The notes under the pieces are model-generated. The model did no database searches, had not been told where the DNA came from, and saw nothing but the letters and a program-made list of their open reading frames with translations. The translations under genes and the position numbers were made by a program. Below, piece after piece: positions 1 through 5,405 of a DNA stretch of 5,441 nt. Position 1 is the first letter of the stretch; each line of letters starts with the position of its first letter. This stretch comes from Myxococcales bacterium. Lineage in GTDB: Bacteria > Desulfobacterota_B > Binatia > UBA1149 > SPBQ01. The stretch covers positions 1-5,441 of the forward strand of contig SPBQ01000183.1 of assembly GCA_004525875.1 (NCBI GenBank). The letters run 5' to 3'.

Positions 1-341
1 ACCTCGAGCGGCGCCCGGTTGAGCTCGTCGAGGAACAGGATGCCGCGGCCATCCACCGGCAGCCACGACGGCACCGCGAACGTCGTCTTCCCGTCGACGA
101 TCTGCGGCAGGCCGCTCAGGTCCGGCGGATCCATCGCGGCTAGATCGAGGACGGTCACCTCGAGACCCAGCGCGCGGCCAAAGCTCTTGACGAACTCGCT
201 CTTTCCGATTCCCGTCCGCCCCACGAGCATGACGGTGCGGAACTTTTTCAGACGAAGGATCACCTTCATGACTCGCGCGAGCGGGCGGCCGATGGGGATG
301 CTTCGGACGGAGGATGTACTGGTGCTAAGCGAGCTGTTCAT
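1..341 (-). CDS. MoxR-type AAA+ ATPase, N-terminal part (3' end cut off by window edge)
   Basis: The reverse strand encodes 113 codons from ATG at 341 and runs off the left edge, so the C-terminal part is missing. After a Ser/Thr-rich leader (residues 2-14) comes IPIGRPLARVM, then a Walker A motif GRTGIGKS (41-48), a conserved DPPDLSGLP segment (71-79) and a Walker B motif ILFLDELNRA (101-110) with the acidic pair D105/E106. This order is typical of MoxR/AAA_5 ATPases, cytosolic chaperone-like ATPases that usually work with a VWA-domain partner on maturation of enzymes or cell-surface complexes (family knowledge). The partner is not in the window; it could lie beyond the left edge. A GGAGG (355-359) precedes the ATG with a long spacing of 13 bases. 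An in-frame GTG at 380 is possible but has no ribosome binding site; a stop lies just above it. The ATPase assignment is firm; the substrate is unknown. Confidence 0.88.
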   Translation of the reverse strand, partial: MNSSLSTSTSSVRSIPIGRPLARVMKVILRLKKFRTVMLVGRTGIGKSEFVKSFGRALGLEVTVLDLAAMDPPDLSGLPQIVDGKTTFAVPSWLPVDGRGILFLDELNRAPLE

Positions 342-354
342 GGTGCTGATGTCG

Positions 355-359
355 CCTCC
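355..359 (-). promoter_or_regulatory. Shine-Dalgarno-like GGAGG for the MoxR-type ATPase
   Basis: The reverse strand reads GGAGG here, 13 bases from the ATG at 341. The motif is strong but the spacing is longer than the usual 5-10 bases. It supports the ATG over the upstream GTG at 380, which has no comparable motif. Confidence 0.45.
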
Positions 360-465
360 GATGCTGGGGTCCGTGATCACATCGTCGCCAGCTGCGATCG
401 CACGGTTCGATCAAGGGGGTGCCACGATCGCGGCCGACTGGCAGATCGACTCGGGATCGATGCCG

Positions 466-494
466 AGATTCCGCTCCGATTGCCGCGCCGTCAA
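466..494 (-). promoter_or_regulatory. Weak candidate sigma70-type promoter for the MoxR-type ATPase
   Basis: On the reverse strand TTGACG (494-489) matches five of six bases of the -35 consensus. It is followed after 17 bases by GAATCT (471-466), a poor -10 box. If used, it would leave an untranslated leader of roughly 115 bases before the ATG at 341. The position suits the ATPase gene, but the -10 match is weak and chance is a real alternative. Confidence 0.2.
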
Positions 495-644
495 TACACG
501 AATCGATGGTGCGCATCGTTTTAGTCCTCGCCCCTCCGTGGCACGGGCGACGAAGATCGAAGACTGCCACCTACGCACTGCGACCGCGAGGTGACATGTG
601 ACGGATCGCGAACGGAGTACGACAGCCACGGTCGTGCTTCACGG

Positions 645-715
645 CGACTCACCGTGCGCACCGTGCGCTGCACATTCTGAAGAGTTGACGCCAGCGTCGG
701 TCGCTGCGTGAGTCG
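645..715. repeat. Nested inverted repeats (possible three-way folded element)
   Basis: CGACTCAC (645-652) is exactly complementary to GTGAGTCG (708-715). Inside lie two small hairpins: GCGCA/TGCGC (656-660 and 664-668, loop CCG) and CAGCG/CGCTG (692-696 and 702-706, loop TCGGT). Together they could fold as a closing stem with two arms. A near-palindrome, GACGC-CA-GCGTC (687-698), overlaps the second arm. It is not a tRNA, since no T-loop or anticodon-stem pattern fits. By rough estimate about one 8-base inverted repeat of this spacing is expected by chance in a gap this long, so the evidence is weak. Confidence 0.25.
650..667. repeat. Tandem 9-base direct repeat CACCGTGCG
   Basis: CACCGTGCG occurs twice without a gap (650-658 and 659-667). 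It lies in the gene-free interval. It may be slippage or a pair of half-sites; nothing more can be said. Confidence 0.5.
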
Positions 716-937
716 TACCCTTCCATTCCGTGCACGACAGTCGGCGCACAGCACGTTCGGTCGTGACCGTGCTGCAGTCGAAACGACGGTGTGGTTCTCT
801 GCGGACGGGAGCGAGATTCGAGGTGGTAGAGGACTGCGCCGGGTCGCATGCCCGGACCGCACGCGAGCGTGCCGGGCGACACGAAGAACCGCCGGGTAGC
901 GAAGCGCGGACACCGCCTCGATCGGGGGATGTCCCAT

Positions 938-954
938 CGCGCGCAGGGCGCGTG
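938..954 (-). terminator. Possible weak terminator hairpin after the beta-barrel gene
   Basis: CGCGC (940-944) and GCGCG (948-952) form a five-base stem around a three-base loop. It extends by a G-T wobble and a C-G pair to 938/954. It lies about 20 bases beyond the stop of the leftward gene ending at 973, where a terminator would be expected. No T-run follows on the reverse strand, so an intrinsic terminator is doubtful. Confidence 0.25.
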
Positions 955-972
955 AAGCGTGAGCCGCGGCTA

Positions 973-1881
973 CTAGAAGCGGCGAACGAAACCGAGCTGC
1001 GGACCCTGGACGAGCTCGCTGAGCCCGAACGTGCCCTCGTGCTCGCGAGAATCGAGACGAGAAATCCGGTAGCCTAGCCGCACTTCGAGAAGATCACCGA
1101 CGTTGCGTCCAACCGAGCCGACGACGTTCCAGCTCAGGTCGGAGGCGCCCGAGGTGGGGAATCCACGGGCGTCGCCACCTAGCGCGAGCGTCCACTTGCG
1201 CGCGACATCCACGAAGAAGCGGCCGCCGACCACTGGTTTCCAGTTGTCCGCGCTTTCCGCCGCAGCGATCTTCGCGCGTGACCGGATGTACTGCAGCTCG
1301 TTCTGCCGGCTACCACCGAGGAGGACCTGAAGCCTCACGACCGGCTCGTCGACGTCCGGTCCCCGCCGAAGTGCCGAGAGCGAGTAGCCGACCGCGAAGT
1401 CGGCCATCGCCGACGGTGCGCCGATCGACAGCGACTCGAGCACGGGGAGCAATCGAAGCTCGGGTGGGATGTAGGAGGGGACGAGGCTCGCGTAGGCAGG
1501 GTGGGCGTATCCTTGCTGCCGATCCTCCATGCTCCAGGCGCCCGACAGCTCGACCAGACGTGGCGGGTCTCCATGATCGACGATGTCCGTCCGTCGCGAC
1601 TCGGTAGCGCTCGATGTCCCGAGGCCGACCGCGTTCAGGGCGGTGGTCCCGACCAGGCGCAGCGCCGTGGTCGTCTTCGCGGCGGCGAACGGACCCGTCG
1701 ACCTGGATGCAGTGTCGGTCGCGGGTGAGATCGCGAGCGACGGCACGGCGAGCGTGGATCGTCGATTGAAGGCATCGGCTCCGGTCGGGATCAGAAGACC
1801 TAGTGCGATCGTCGTGATCAGTGCTGCCGCGAATGCTCGAGAAGGAATTTCTGAATTGCTGGACGTAACGCTCGACCCCAC
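973..1881 (-). CDS. Secreted outer-membrane beta-barrel protein (8-strand, OmpW/OmpA-like size), hypothetical
   Basis: The product is 302 residues from a GTG start. Residues 15-37 are a signal peptide: a single Arg, a hydrophobic core rich in Ala, Leu and Ile (about 18-31), and a cleavage site after A35-D36-A37. Residues 38-105 are Ser/Thr/Ala-rich without clear structure. The second half alternates polar and hydrophobic residues as beta strands do: WKPVVGGRFFVDV (214-226), WTLALGGDARGF (230-241), DLSWNVVGSVGR (248-259), LLEVRLGYRIS (264-274), and a last strand GPQLGFVRRF ending in Phe, the usual recognition signal for barrel assembly. The pattern matches small outer-membrane barrels that Gram-negative genomes label hypothetical. 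Function is unknown; a transport or adhesion role would be a guess. GGAG (1892-1895) lies 10 bases before the GTG. The frame stays open upstream to a stop near 1987 but has no other ATG or GTG. The gene stands alone and reads away from the hydrolase cluster. Confidence 0.8.
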   Translation of the reverse strand: MGSSVTSSNSEIPSRAFAAALITTIALGLLIPTGADAFNRRSTLAVPSLAISPATDTASRSTGPFAAAKTTTALRLVGTTALNAVGLGTSSATESRRTDIVDHGDPPRLVELSGAWSMEDRQQGYAHPAYASLVPSYIPPELRLLPVLESLSIGAPSAMADFAVGYSLSALRRGPDVDEPVVRLQVLLGGSRQNELQYIRSRAKIAAAESADNWKPVVGGRFFVDVARKWTLALGGDARGFPTSGASDLSWNVVGSVGRNVGDLLEVRLGYRISRLDSREHEGTFGLSELVQGPQLGFVRRF

Positions 1882-1891
1882 TGCACCACTA

Positions 1892-1895
1892 CTCC
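1892..1895 (-). promoter_or_regulatory. Ribosome binding site deciding the GTG start of the beta-barrel gene
   Basis: The reverse strand reads GGAG, 10 bases before the GTG at 1881. No ATG or GTG occurs in frame between this GTG and the upstream stop, so the site and the signal peptide position agree on this start. Confidence 0.5.
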
Positions 1896-1999
1896 GCGAC
1901 CTGGCTGGACGTCTCGGGCGGGTAAGGACTCCCGCGCTCGAGCTTCGCAGAATGACCCGACGGGCAACGAGGGGACGTGCGAACAGGTGTTATCCGAGC

Positions 2000-2005
2000 A
2001 CTATA
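2000..2005 (-). promoter_or_regulatory. Possible -10 element for the beta-barrel gene
   Basis: The reverse strand reads TATAGT, five of six bases of the TATAAT consensus and unusual in such GC-rich DNA. It would place the transcription start about 110 bases before the GTG at 1881. The bases at the expected -35 position (ATGCGC, 2028-2023) do not match. Outward-facing CAGGT/ACCTG arms at 1984-1988 and 2005-2009 flank the site and could be operator half-sites, but five-base arms are weak evidence. Confidence 0.3.
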
Positions 2006-2163
2006 CCTGGTCGAGAAGCTGCGCGCATTCGATGCCGCGGAGCGTCGCGCGACTTTCCGCGGTGAGTCGGTTGAGGCAACACGCCGAGCGGGTCCTCCAG
2101 GAAGGCTTGCGGCTCGACGGCGAGGGCATGATCGGAACCGCGCGAAGACCCCCAGGGCCGCGG

Positions 2164-2182
2164 TCGACGCTGGTGGCGTCGA
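2164..2182. repeat. Perfect 7-bp hairpin upstream of the hydrolase gene
   Basis: TCGACGC (2164-2170) and GCGTCGA (2176-2182) are exact complements around a five-base loop TGGTG. No T-run follows, so it is not an intrinsic terminator. It lies 45-100 bases before the possible hydrolase starts and could be an operator, an mRNA structure, or chance. Confidence 0.35.
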
Positions 2183-2265
2183 GAACGCGTTCGGCCCCGA
2201 CTTGAGGTTCCGTCAGCCTCCCGGCGGTGGACAGTCGAGGGGTTCGCTGGCACACCCACCGGGAG

Positions 2266-3384
2266 ATGAGCTCGAGCCGAACTCACGGCCTGACCTGCCA
2301 CGGCGGGCGTGATCGCGACTGGCACCATGCGGTGCTCGATGCATGCCCGTCGTTGCGCGACGGCTACCGACCGACACGCTGGGCCCGCAACGCGCACGTT
2401 CAGAATCTCCTGACGATGGTTCACGAACGCCGCACCCCCCTGCCCTCCTGGGATCTCGACGAACGGCTCGAGATGTCCGACGGCGGTACGGTGTCCGTGC
2501 AATGGCTCGGCCTCGACGCGCCGTCGAGCGCGCCCGTGGTCGTCGTGCTGCATACACTGTGCGGCAGCGCCGACGGCTTGCGGCGCTTCGTGCTGTCGTT
2601 ACAGCGCTCGCTGCGCGCCCTCGGTCTGGACGGTGGCATGGACCGCCGCTTGGACGGCGGATGGACCATCGCCGCCTGCAACCGTCGCGGGCATGCGGGC
2701 CTCCCACTCACCGCACCGGTCGTCAACACGATGGGCTCGACCGCCGACCTGCGAAGTCAGCTCGCGGCGATCGAGGCACGACGGCCCGGCGCCCTGCTGT
2801 ACGCGGTCGGTGTGTCGGCGGGATCGGGCCTTCTGGTACGGTACCTCGGCGAGCAGGGATCGCAGTCACGGCTGCGGGCGGCCGTGGCGCTGTGCCCGGC
2901 CTACGATATCCGCGATGCGTTCGACTTCGTCCACCCTCGCTACGACGCCTACCTCACGCGCCGGGTCGTGGAGTTCTTCCTTGCCCGCAATCGGTCCGTG
3001 CTCGGTGGCATCGCGGGATACGAGGCTTGCGCCGCATCACGCTCGATGTCCGAGTTCCACGCATGCCTGTATCCGCTGGCGGGCTACACGAGTGCCGAGG
3101 CATATTTCAGCGGCTCCAACCCCATGGAGGTCGCTCTCGACGTCGCGACACCGACGCTCGTGATCAACGCCGCCGACGACCCCGTTTGCGTCGAGCGCAA
3201 CGTCCACCACCACCTAGGCGATCTGCAGACGCTGCCGCGCATGACGCTGGCGCTCACCCGGCACGGGGGGCACTGCGGCTTCTACGAGGGCCCCCTGGCC
3301 GGTCAGAGCTGGTCCGACCGCGCGGTCGTCGACTATCTCACCGCCGCACATCGGCTACTGGGGGAATCGGGCAGGTCGGTGTAA
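2266..3384 (+). CDS. Alpha/beta hydrolase, YheT/EMB8/ABHD1-3 family
   Basis: The product has 372 residues from the ATG, or 385 from an in-frame GTG at 2227; neither has a clear ribosome binding site. Residue numbers below count from the GTG. RWARNAHVQNLL (51-62) is the family's N-terminal signature. VVVLHTLCGS (105-114) is the oxyanion-hole strand, NRRGHAGLPLT (152-162) matches the NxRGxxGxPLT block, and GVSAG (195-199) is the nucleophile elbow with Ser197. After YLGEQGS come the likely catalytic Asp in NAADDPVC (Asp317 or 318) and His349 in GGHCGF. The whole triad is present, so it should be an active serine hydrolase; relatives cleave esters or lipids, but the substrate is open. No signal peptide is visible, so it is probably cytosolic. 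Odd points: a 24-base near-duplication (2627-2667) puts LDGG twice between oxyanion strand and nucleophile, and the gene stops directly against the next start (TAAATG). Confidence 0.88.
   Translation: MSSSRTHGLTCHGGRDRDWHHAVLDACPSLRDGYRPTRWARNAHVQNLLTMVHERRTPLPSWDLDERLEMSDGGTVSVQWLGLDAPSSAPVVVVLHTLCGSADGLRRFVLSLQRSLRALGLDGGMDRRLDGGWTIAACNRRGHAGLPLTAPVVNTMGSTADLRSQLAAIEARRPGALLYAVGVSAGSGLLVRYLGEQGSQSRLRAAVALCPAYDIRDAFDFVHPRYDAYLTRRVVEFFLARNRSVLGGIAGYEACAASRSMSEFHACLYPLAGYTSAEAYFSGSNPMEVALDVATPTLVINAADDPVCVERNVHHHLGDLQTLPRMTLALTRHGGHCGFYEGPLAGQSWSDRAVVDYLTAAHRLLGESGRSV
2627..2667 (+). repeat. Imperfect 24-base tandem repeat inside the hydrolase gene
   Basis: An 18-base block TGGACGGTGGCATGGACC (2627-2644) recurs 24 bases later as a 17-base block (2651-2667) with one substitution and one missing base. 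It encodes LDGGMDRR followed by LDGGWTI. It lies where family members have a variable loop, so the fold should tolerate it. Confidence 0.6.
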
Positions 3385-3906
3385 ATGCGTAGGGCTAAGC
3401 GTCAATACTCTCTGGCTCTCGCGAAATCAGCCAAGGCGGTCGGCATGCCCGTCGTCCTAACGAGCAGCATGGAGGACGCACCTCAAGGCCTGCTTCTGCC
3501 GGAGGTCCAGGAGATCTTGCCTGAGGCGTACGCTGCGCGAGTGAAACGCGCCGAAATCGTGGATGCATCCGACGACTCGAATTTCGCCAAGGCCGTAAAG
3601 GCCACCGGGCGAAAGCGGTTGATCATGGCAGGGCTGCTGACAGAGGTCTGCGTTGTGTACCCGGCACTCAATGCCATCGACGAAGGCTATGAAGTACACG
3701 TCGTGGCGGATGCTTCAGGATCAGCCACGAAGATGGCAGACGAGATCGCCCTCGATCGCATGCGGCAGGCTGGGGTTCTCGTCGCCAGCACGGTACAGAT
3801 CATCTCCGAGATGGTCTTCAACTGGGCCGAAGGTGCCGGCCCCCAGGTCATGCCCGTACTGGGCGACCTCTACGCACAGGTGGCTGACCGCCGGCTGCAA
3901 GGATAA
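3385..3906 (+). CDS. N-terminally truncated isochorismatase-family cysteine hydrolase, YcaC-like (possible pseudogene)
   Basis: The product has 173 residues. MPVVLTSS (21-28), FAKAVKATGRKRLIMAGLLTEVCV (in blocks from 67 to 90) and ALNAIDEGYEVHVVADASGS (94-113) match the YcaC branch of isochorismatase-like hydrolases. These are cytosolic oligomeric enzymes that cleave amide or ester bonds using a Cys-Asp-Lys/Arg triad. Cys89 in TEVCV is the nucleophile, and a basic residue is available at Lys54/Arg55. Relatives begin about 30 residues earlier with a strand of the type LLVDHQ that carries the catalytic Asp. That strand is absent here, and I cannot find it upstream in any frame. The ORF begins at ATG in TAAATG directly after the hydrolase stop, so translation would depend on reinitiation. 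Its GC content (about 62%) is below that of the hydrolase. Homology resumes near residue 9. It is probably inactive as a hydrolase, or a relic kept by its position before the VOC gene. Confidence 0.82.
   Translation: MRRAKRQYSLALAKSAKAVGMPVVLTSSMEDAPQGLLLPEVQEILPEAYAARVKRAEIVDASDDSNFAKAVKATGRKRLIMAGLLTEVCVVYPALNAIDEGYEVHVVADASGSATKMADEIALDRMRQAGVLVASTVQIISEMVFNWAEGAGPQVMPVLGDLYAQVADRRLQG
3899..3903 (+). promoter_or_regulatory. Ribosome binding site of the single-domain VOC gene, inside the preceding ORF
   Basis: AAGGA lies eight bases before the ATG at 3912 and overlaps the last codons of the isochorismatase-like ORF (stop 3904-3906). It is the clearest ribosome binding site on the plus strand apart from the one before 5405. 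The overlap suggests coupled translation of the pair. Confidence 0.7.
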
Positions 3907-3911
3907 ACTCG

Positions 3912-4394
3912 ATGAAGATCCACGGCCTCCATCACAGCGCGTACCGTTGTCGCGATTCCGAAGAGACTCGGGCTTTCTACGAGGACTTCTTGGGCCTTCC
4001 TCTCGCGGAGGCAGTCGCGATTGGCGGGACCAAAACGGGCCGGAATGCCGGCGTCCTGCATACCTTCTTTCGGATGGAAGACGGCTCCTATCTTGCCTTC
4101 TTCGAAGCACCAGGAATGCCCTTCGAATTCAAAGAACAGCACGACTTCGATCTTCACGTTGCCCTGGAAGCGTCAGAAGAGACCTCCCGATACATGCTCG
4201 AAAAGGCCCATGCAGAGGGCAAGGAGGCAAGAGGGCCCGTGGATCACGGTATCGGAATCTCGGTCTACTTCCGCGATCCTAACGGTTACGTCGTCGAACT
4301 CGTCAACAAGACCCCTCGCCACGACGAGCTGATGGATCCCGACAGGAACGGCGCTCGAGGGAAGCTCGATCGGTGGCAGCGAGCCCAGTCCTAG
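3912..4394 (+). CDS. Single-domain VOC (glyoxalase/dioxygenase superfamily) protein
   Basis: The product has 160 residues, a normal length for one VOC domain (two beta-alpha-beta-beta-beta units). The first unit starts IHGLHHSAYRC (3-13), with RAFYEDFLGLPL (20-31), and ends with YLAFFEAP (60-67). The second starts DFDLHVALEA (78-87) and ends YFRDPNGYVVELV (119-131). The usual metal-ligand positions are all filled: His8, Glu65, His82 and Glu129. It should therefore bind a divalent metal and could be an isomerase, lyase, ring-cleaving dioxygenase or epimerase. The sequence does not say which. The C-terminal tail (133-160) is charged. AAGGA eight bases upstream fixes the start. It follows the truncated isochorismatase by five bases and shares its lower GC content (about 58%), so the two probably arrived together. 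The domain assignment is firm; the reaction is unknown. Confidence 0.85.
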   Translation: MKIHGLHHSAYRCRDSEETRAFYEDFLGLPLAEAVAIGGTKTGRNAGVLHTFFRMEDGSYLAFFEAPGMPFEFKEQHDFDLHVALEASEETSRYMLEKAHAEGKEARGPVDHGIGISVYFRDPNGYVVELVNKTPRHDELMDPDRNGARGKLDRWQRAQS

Positions 4395-4442
4395 GAAAGC
4401 GAAATTACTTCGACGTCGCAGGGATGCTACGGGCGACACCAG

Positions 4443-4448
4443 TATAAA
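4443..4448 (+). promoter_or_regulatory. Possible -10 element before the two-domain VOC gene
   Basis: TATAAA stands out in a GC-rich spacer, about 45 bases before the GTG at 4494. No -35 match is found 16-18 bases upstream (bases near 4420 read AGGGAT). An 8-base palindrome CGACGTCG (4411-4418) lies upstream and could be an operator. The element would let the last genes be transcribed separately from the cassette before them. Confidence 0.25.
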
Positions 4449-4493
4449 GGGGCCGGTCGAGACTCACGCTCGCCGCCGTGACATTCTGCGCCC

Positions 4494-5405
4494 GTGACCG
4501 ACATGCTCGACTCGCTGGACCACGTGCTCATCGGGGTACGCCATCTCGATACTGCAACGGCCGCCTACACGGCGCTGCTCGGGCTCGAGCCCTCGTGGCG
4601 CGGCACCCACCCCGAGGGCGGCACGGCCAACACGCTGTACCGGCTGGACAACACCTACGTGGAGCTCATCGCGCCGGCCGGCAGCGGACCGGAGGGCGAT
4701 CTGCTCGCCGCTTGGCTCGAGTCACGAGACGATGGTCTCCTCGCGATCGCGTTCGGAACCTCCGACGCGCAGACCTGCTATCAAGGACTGGCCGAACGTG
4801 GCCTGGAGCCGGCGGCCGTCGAGGACTCGCGCGGCGTCGACACGGACACGGGCGCGGTACGCGAGTGGCGACGCGTTCCGGTGCCGATCATACGAACGCG
4901 CGGTGTCCTCCTGTTCGCGATCGAGCACAGGAGCCCGCCCGATCGATTGCAGCGCGCCACACCGATCGGCGACCCGGCCGCGGCTGTCTCGGCGCTCGAC
5001 CACACGGTCATCCGATCGTCGGACGCCGAGGCGGCAGCCGCGCTCTACGGTGAAGCTCTCGGCCTGCGGCTGGCGCTCGATCGGCGCTTCGAGGACTGGG
5101 GCGTGCGGTTGCAGTTCTTCCGCGTCGGCGCAGTGACCGTCGAGGTGGCCAGCGCGCTGGAGTCTCGTGGCGACGACGCGAGTGACGAGGACAGGCTTTG
5201 GGGGCTGTCCTATCGTGTGCCCGACGCCGACGCCGCGCGCGCACGGCTAGTCGCGCAAGGATTGGACGTATCGGAAGTGCGACCGGGCCGCAGGCCCGAC
5301 ACACGTGTGCTCACCGTGTGCTCGGGGACGTGCGGTGTCCCAACCTTGATGCTCGAGCTCACGGATCACCGAGACCGGCGGCGAGACGAGCGGGAGCAAA
5401 GCTGA
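4494..5405 (+). CDS. Two-domain VOC (glyoxalase-like) protein
   Basis: The product has 303 residues in two VOC domains. Domain 1 (about 6-150) starts LDHVLIGVRHLD, with SWRGTHPEGGTANTLYRLDNTYVELIAP in blocks between 34 and 61 and FAIEHRSP near 141-148. This is the glyoxalase-like type found in many high-GC bacteria. Domain 2 (about 167-292) starts ALDHTVI and has RLQFFRVGAVTVEV and LMLELT. Typical metal ligands are present at strand 1 and strand 4 of each domain (His10/Glu57; His170/Glu217) and at the last strand (Glu144; Glu288). The strand-5 ligand, usually His or Gln, is not evident in either (GLLAIAFGT; WGLSYRVPD). Metal binding may therefore be incomplete or use another residue. The start is GTG at 4494 or ATG at 4503; neither has a good ribosome binding site. 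Its end overlaps the next start (TGATG), implying a shared transcript. Substrate unknown. Confidence 0.85.
   Translation: MTDMLDSLDHVLIGVRHLDTATAAYTALLGLEPSWRGTHPEGGTANTLYRLDNTYVELIAPAGSGPEGDLLAAWLESRDDGLLAIAFGTSDAQTCYQGLAERGLEPAAVEDSRGVDTDTGAVREWRRVPVPIIRTRGVLLFAIEHRSPPDRLQRATPIGDPAAAVSALDHTVIRSSDAEAAAALYGEALGLRLALDRRFEDWGVRLQFFRVGAVTVEVASALESRGDDASDEDRLWGLSYRVPDADAARARLVAQGLDVSEVRPGRRPDTRVLTVCSGTCGVPTLMLELTDHRDRRRDEREQS
5393..5396 (+). promoter_or_regulatory. Ribosome binding site for the ORF leaving the right edge
   Basis: GGAG, within GGGAG, lies eight bases before the ATG at 5405, inside the end of the two-domain VOC gene. Spacing and motif are near ideal. Confidence 0.6.

Larger units (their letters stand above)
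342..972. other. Gene-free interval between the beta-barrel gene and the ATPase gene
   Basis: This 631-base stretch separates the 3' end of the leftward outer-membrane protein gene from the 5' end of the leftward ATPase gene. Several open frames cross it, including a 138-codon frame at 937-521 on the reverse strand. Their translations are Arg/Ser-rich, match no family I know, have no convincing ribosome binding site and overlap each other in several frames, as expected for open frames in GC-rich DNA. It holds a weak promoter candidate (466-494), a tandem 9-mer (650-667), nested inverted repeats (645-715) and a small GC-rich hairpin (938-954). I see no tRNA, rRNA or insertion-sequence remains. 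Confidence 0.6.
1882..2265. other. Divergent intergenic region, no gene seen
   Basis: This stretch lies between the leftward beta-barrel gene and the rightward hydrolase gene. It contains the TATAGT element and ribosome binding site of the former, and a hairpin (2164-2182) upstream of the latter. Open frames that cross it are extensions or shadows of the neighbours, and their translations look random. I found no good promoter for the rightward genes. Confidence 0.55.

Noticed and set aside
408..424. Sigma54-like sequence TGGCACCCCCTTGAT on the minus strand before the ATPase gene
   Set aside because: The spacing between the two elements is one base short and the required GC of the -12 element reads GA, so both critical features fail.
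19..594. 191-codon open frame on the plus strand
   Set aside because: It is antisense to the ATPase gene, whose Walker A and B motifs are clear. The translation is Arg/Ser/Pro-rich and resembles no family.
645..715. tRNA or CRISPR-like interpretation of the nested repeats
   Set aside because: There is no T-loop consensus, no anticodon stem, no CCA context and no repeat-spacer periodicity.
685..716. Plus-strand TTGACG as a -35 box
   Set aside because: No -10-like sequence occurs 16-18 bases downstream and no plus-strand gene follows for 1.5 kb.
521..937. 138-codon open frame on the minus strand in the gap
   Set aside because: It has an Arg/Ser-rich translation, no ribosome binding site and no recognisable domain, and overlapping frames of similar length exist. 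GC-rich DNA gives such frames by chance.
1990..2553. 187-codon minus-strand open frame across the divergent region
   Set aside because: It is antisense to the conserved N-terminal part of the alpha/beta hydrolase, and its translation looks like a shadow.
2343..3392. 349-codon plus-strand open frame
   Set aside because: It lies in another frame of the hydrolase gene. The hydrolase frame has the complete family motifs, while this one is an Arg/Pro-rich shadow.
3340..3420. Frameshift as the cause of the missing isochorismatase N-terminus
   Set aside because: None of the three plus-strand frames upstream of 3385 encodes the expected strand with an Asp-Gln or Asp-His motif, so the segment is absent rather than out of frame.
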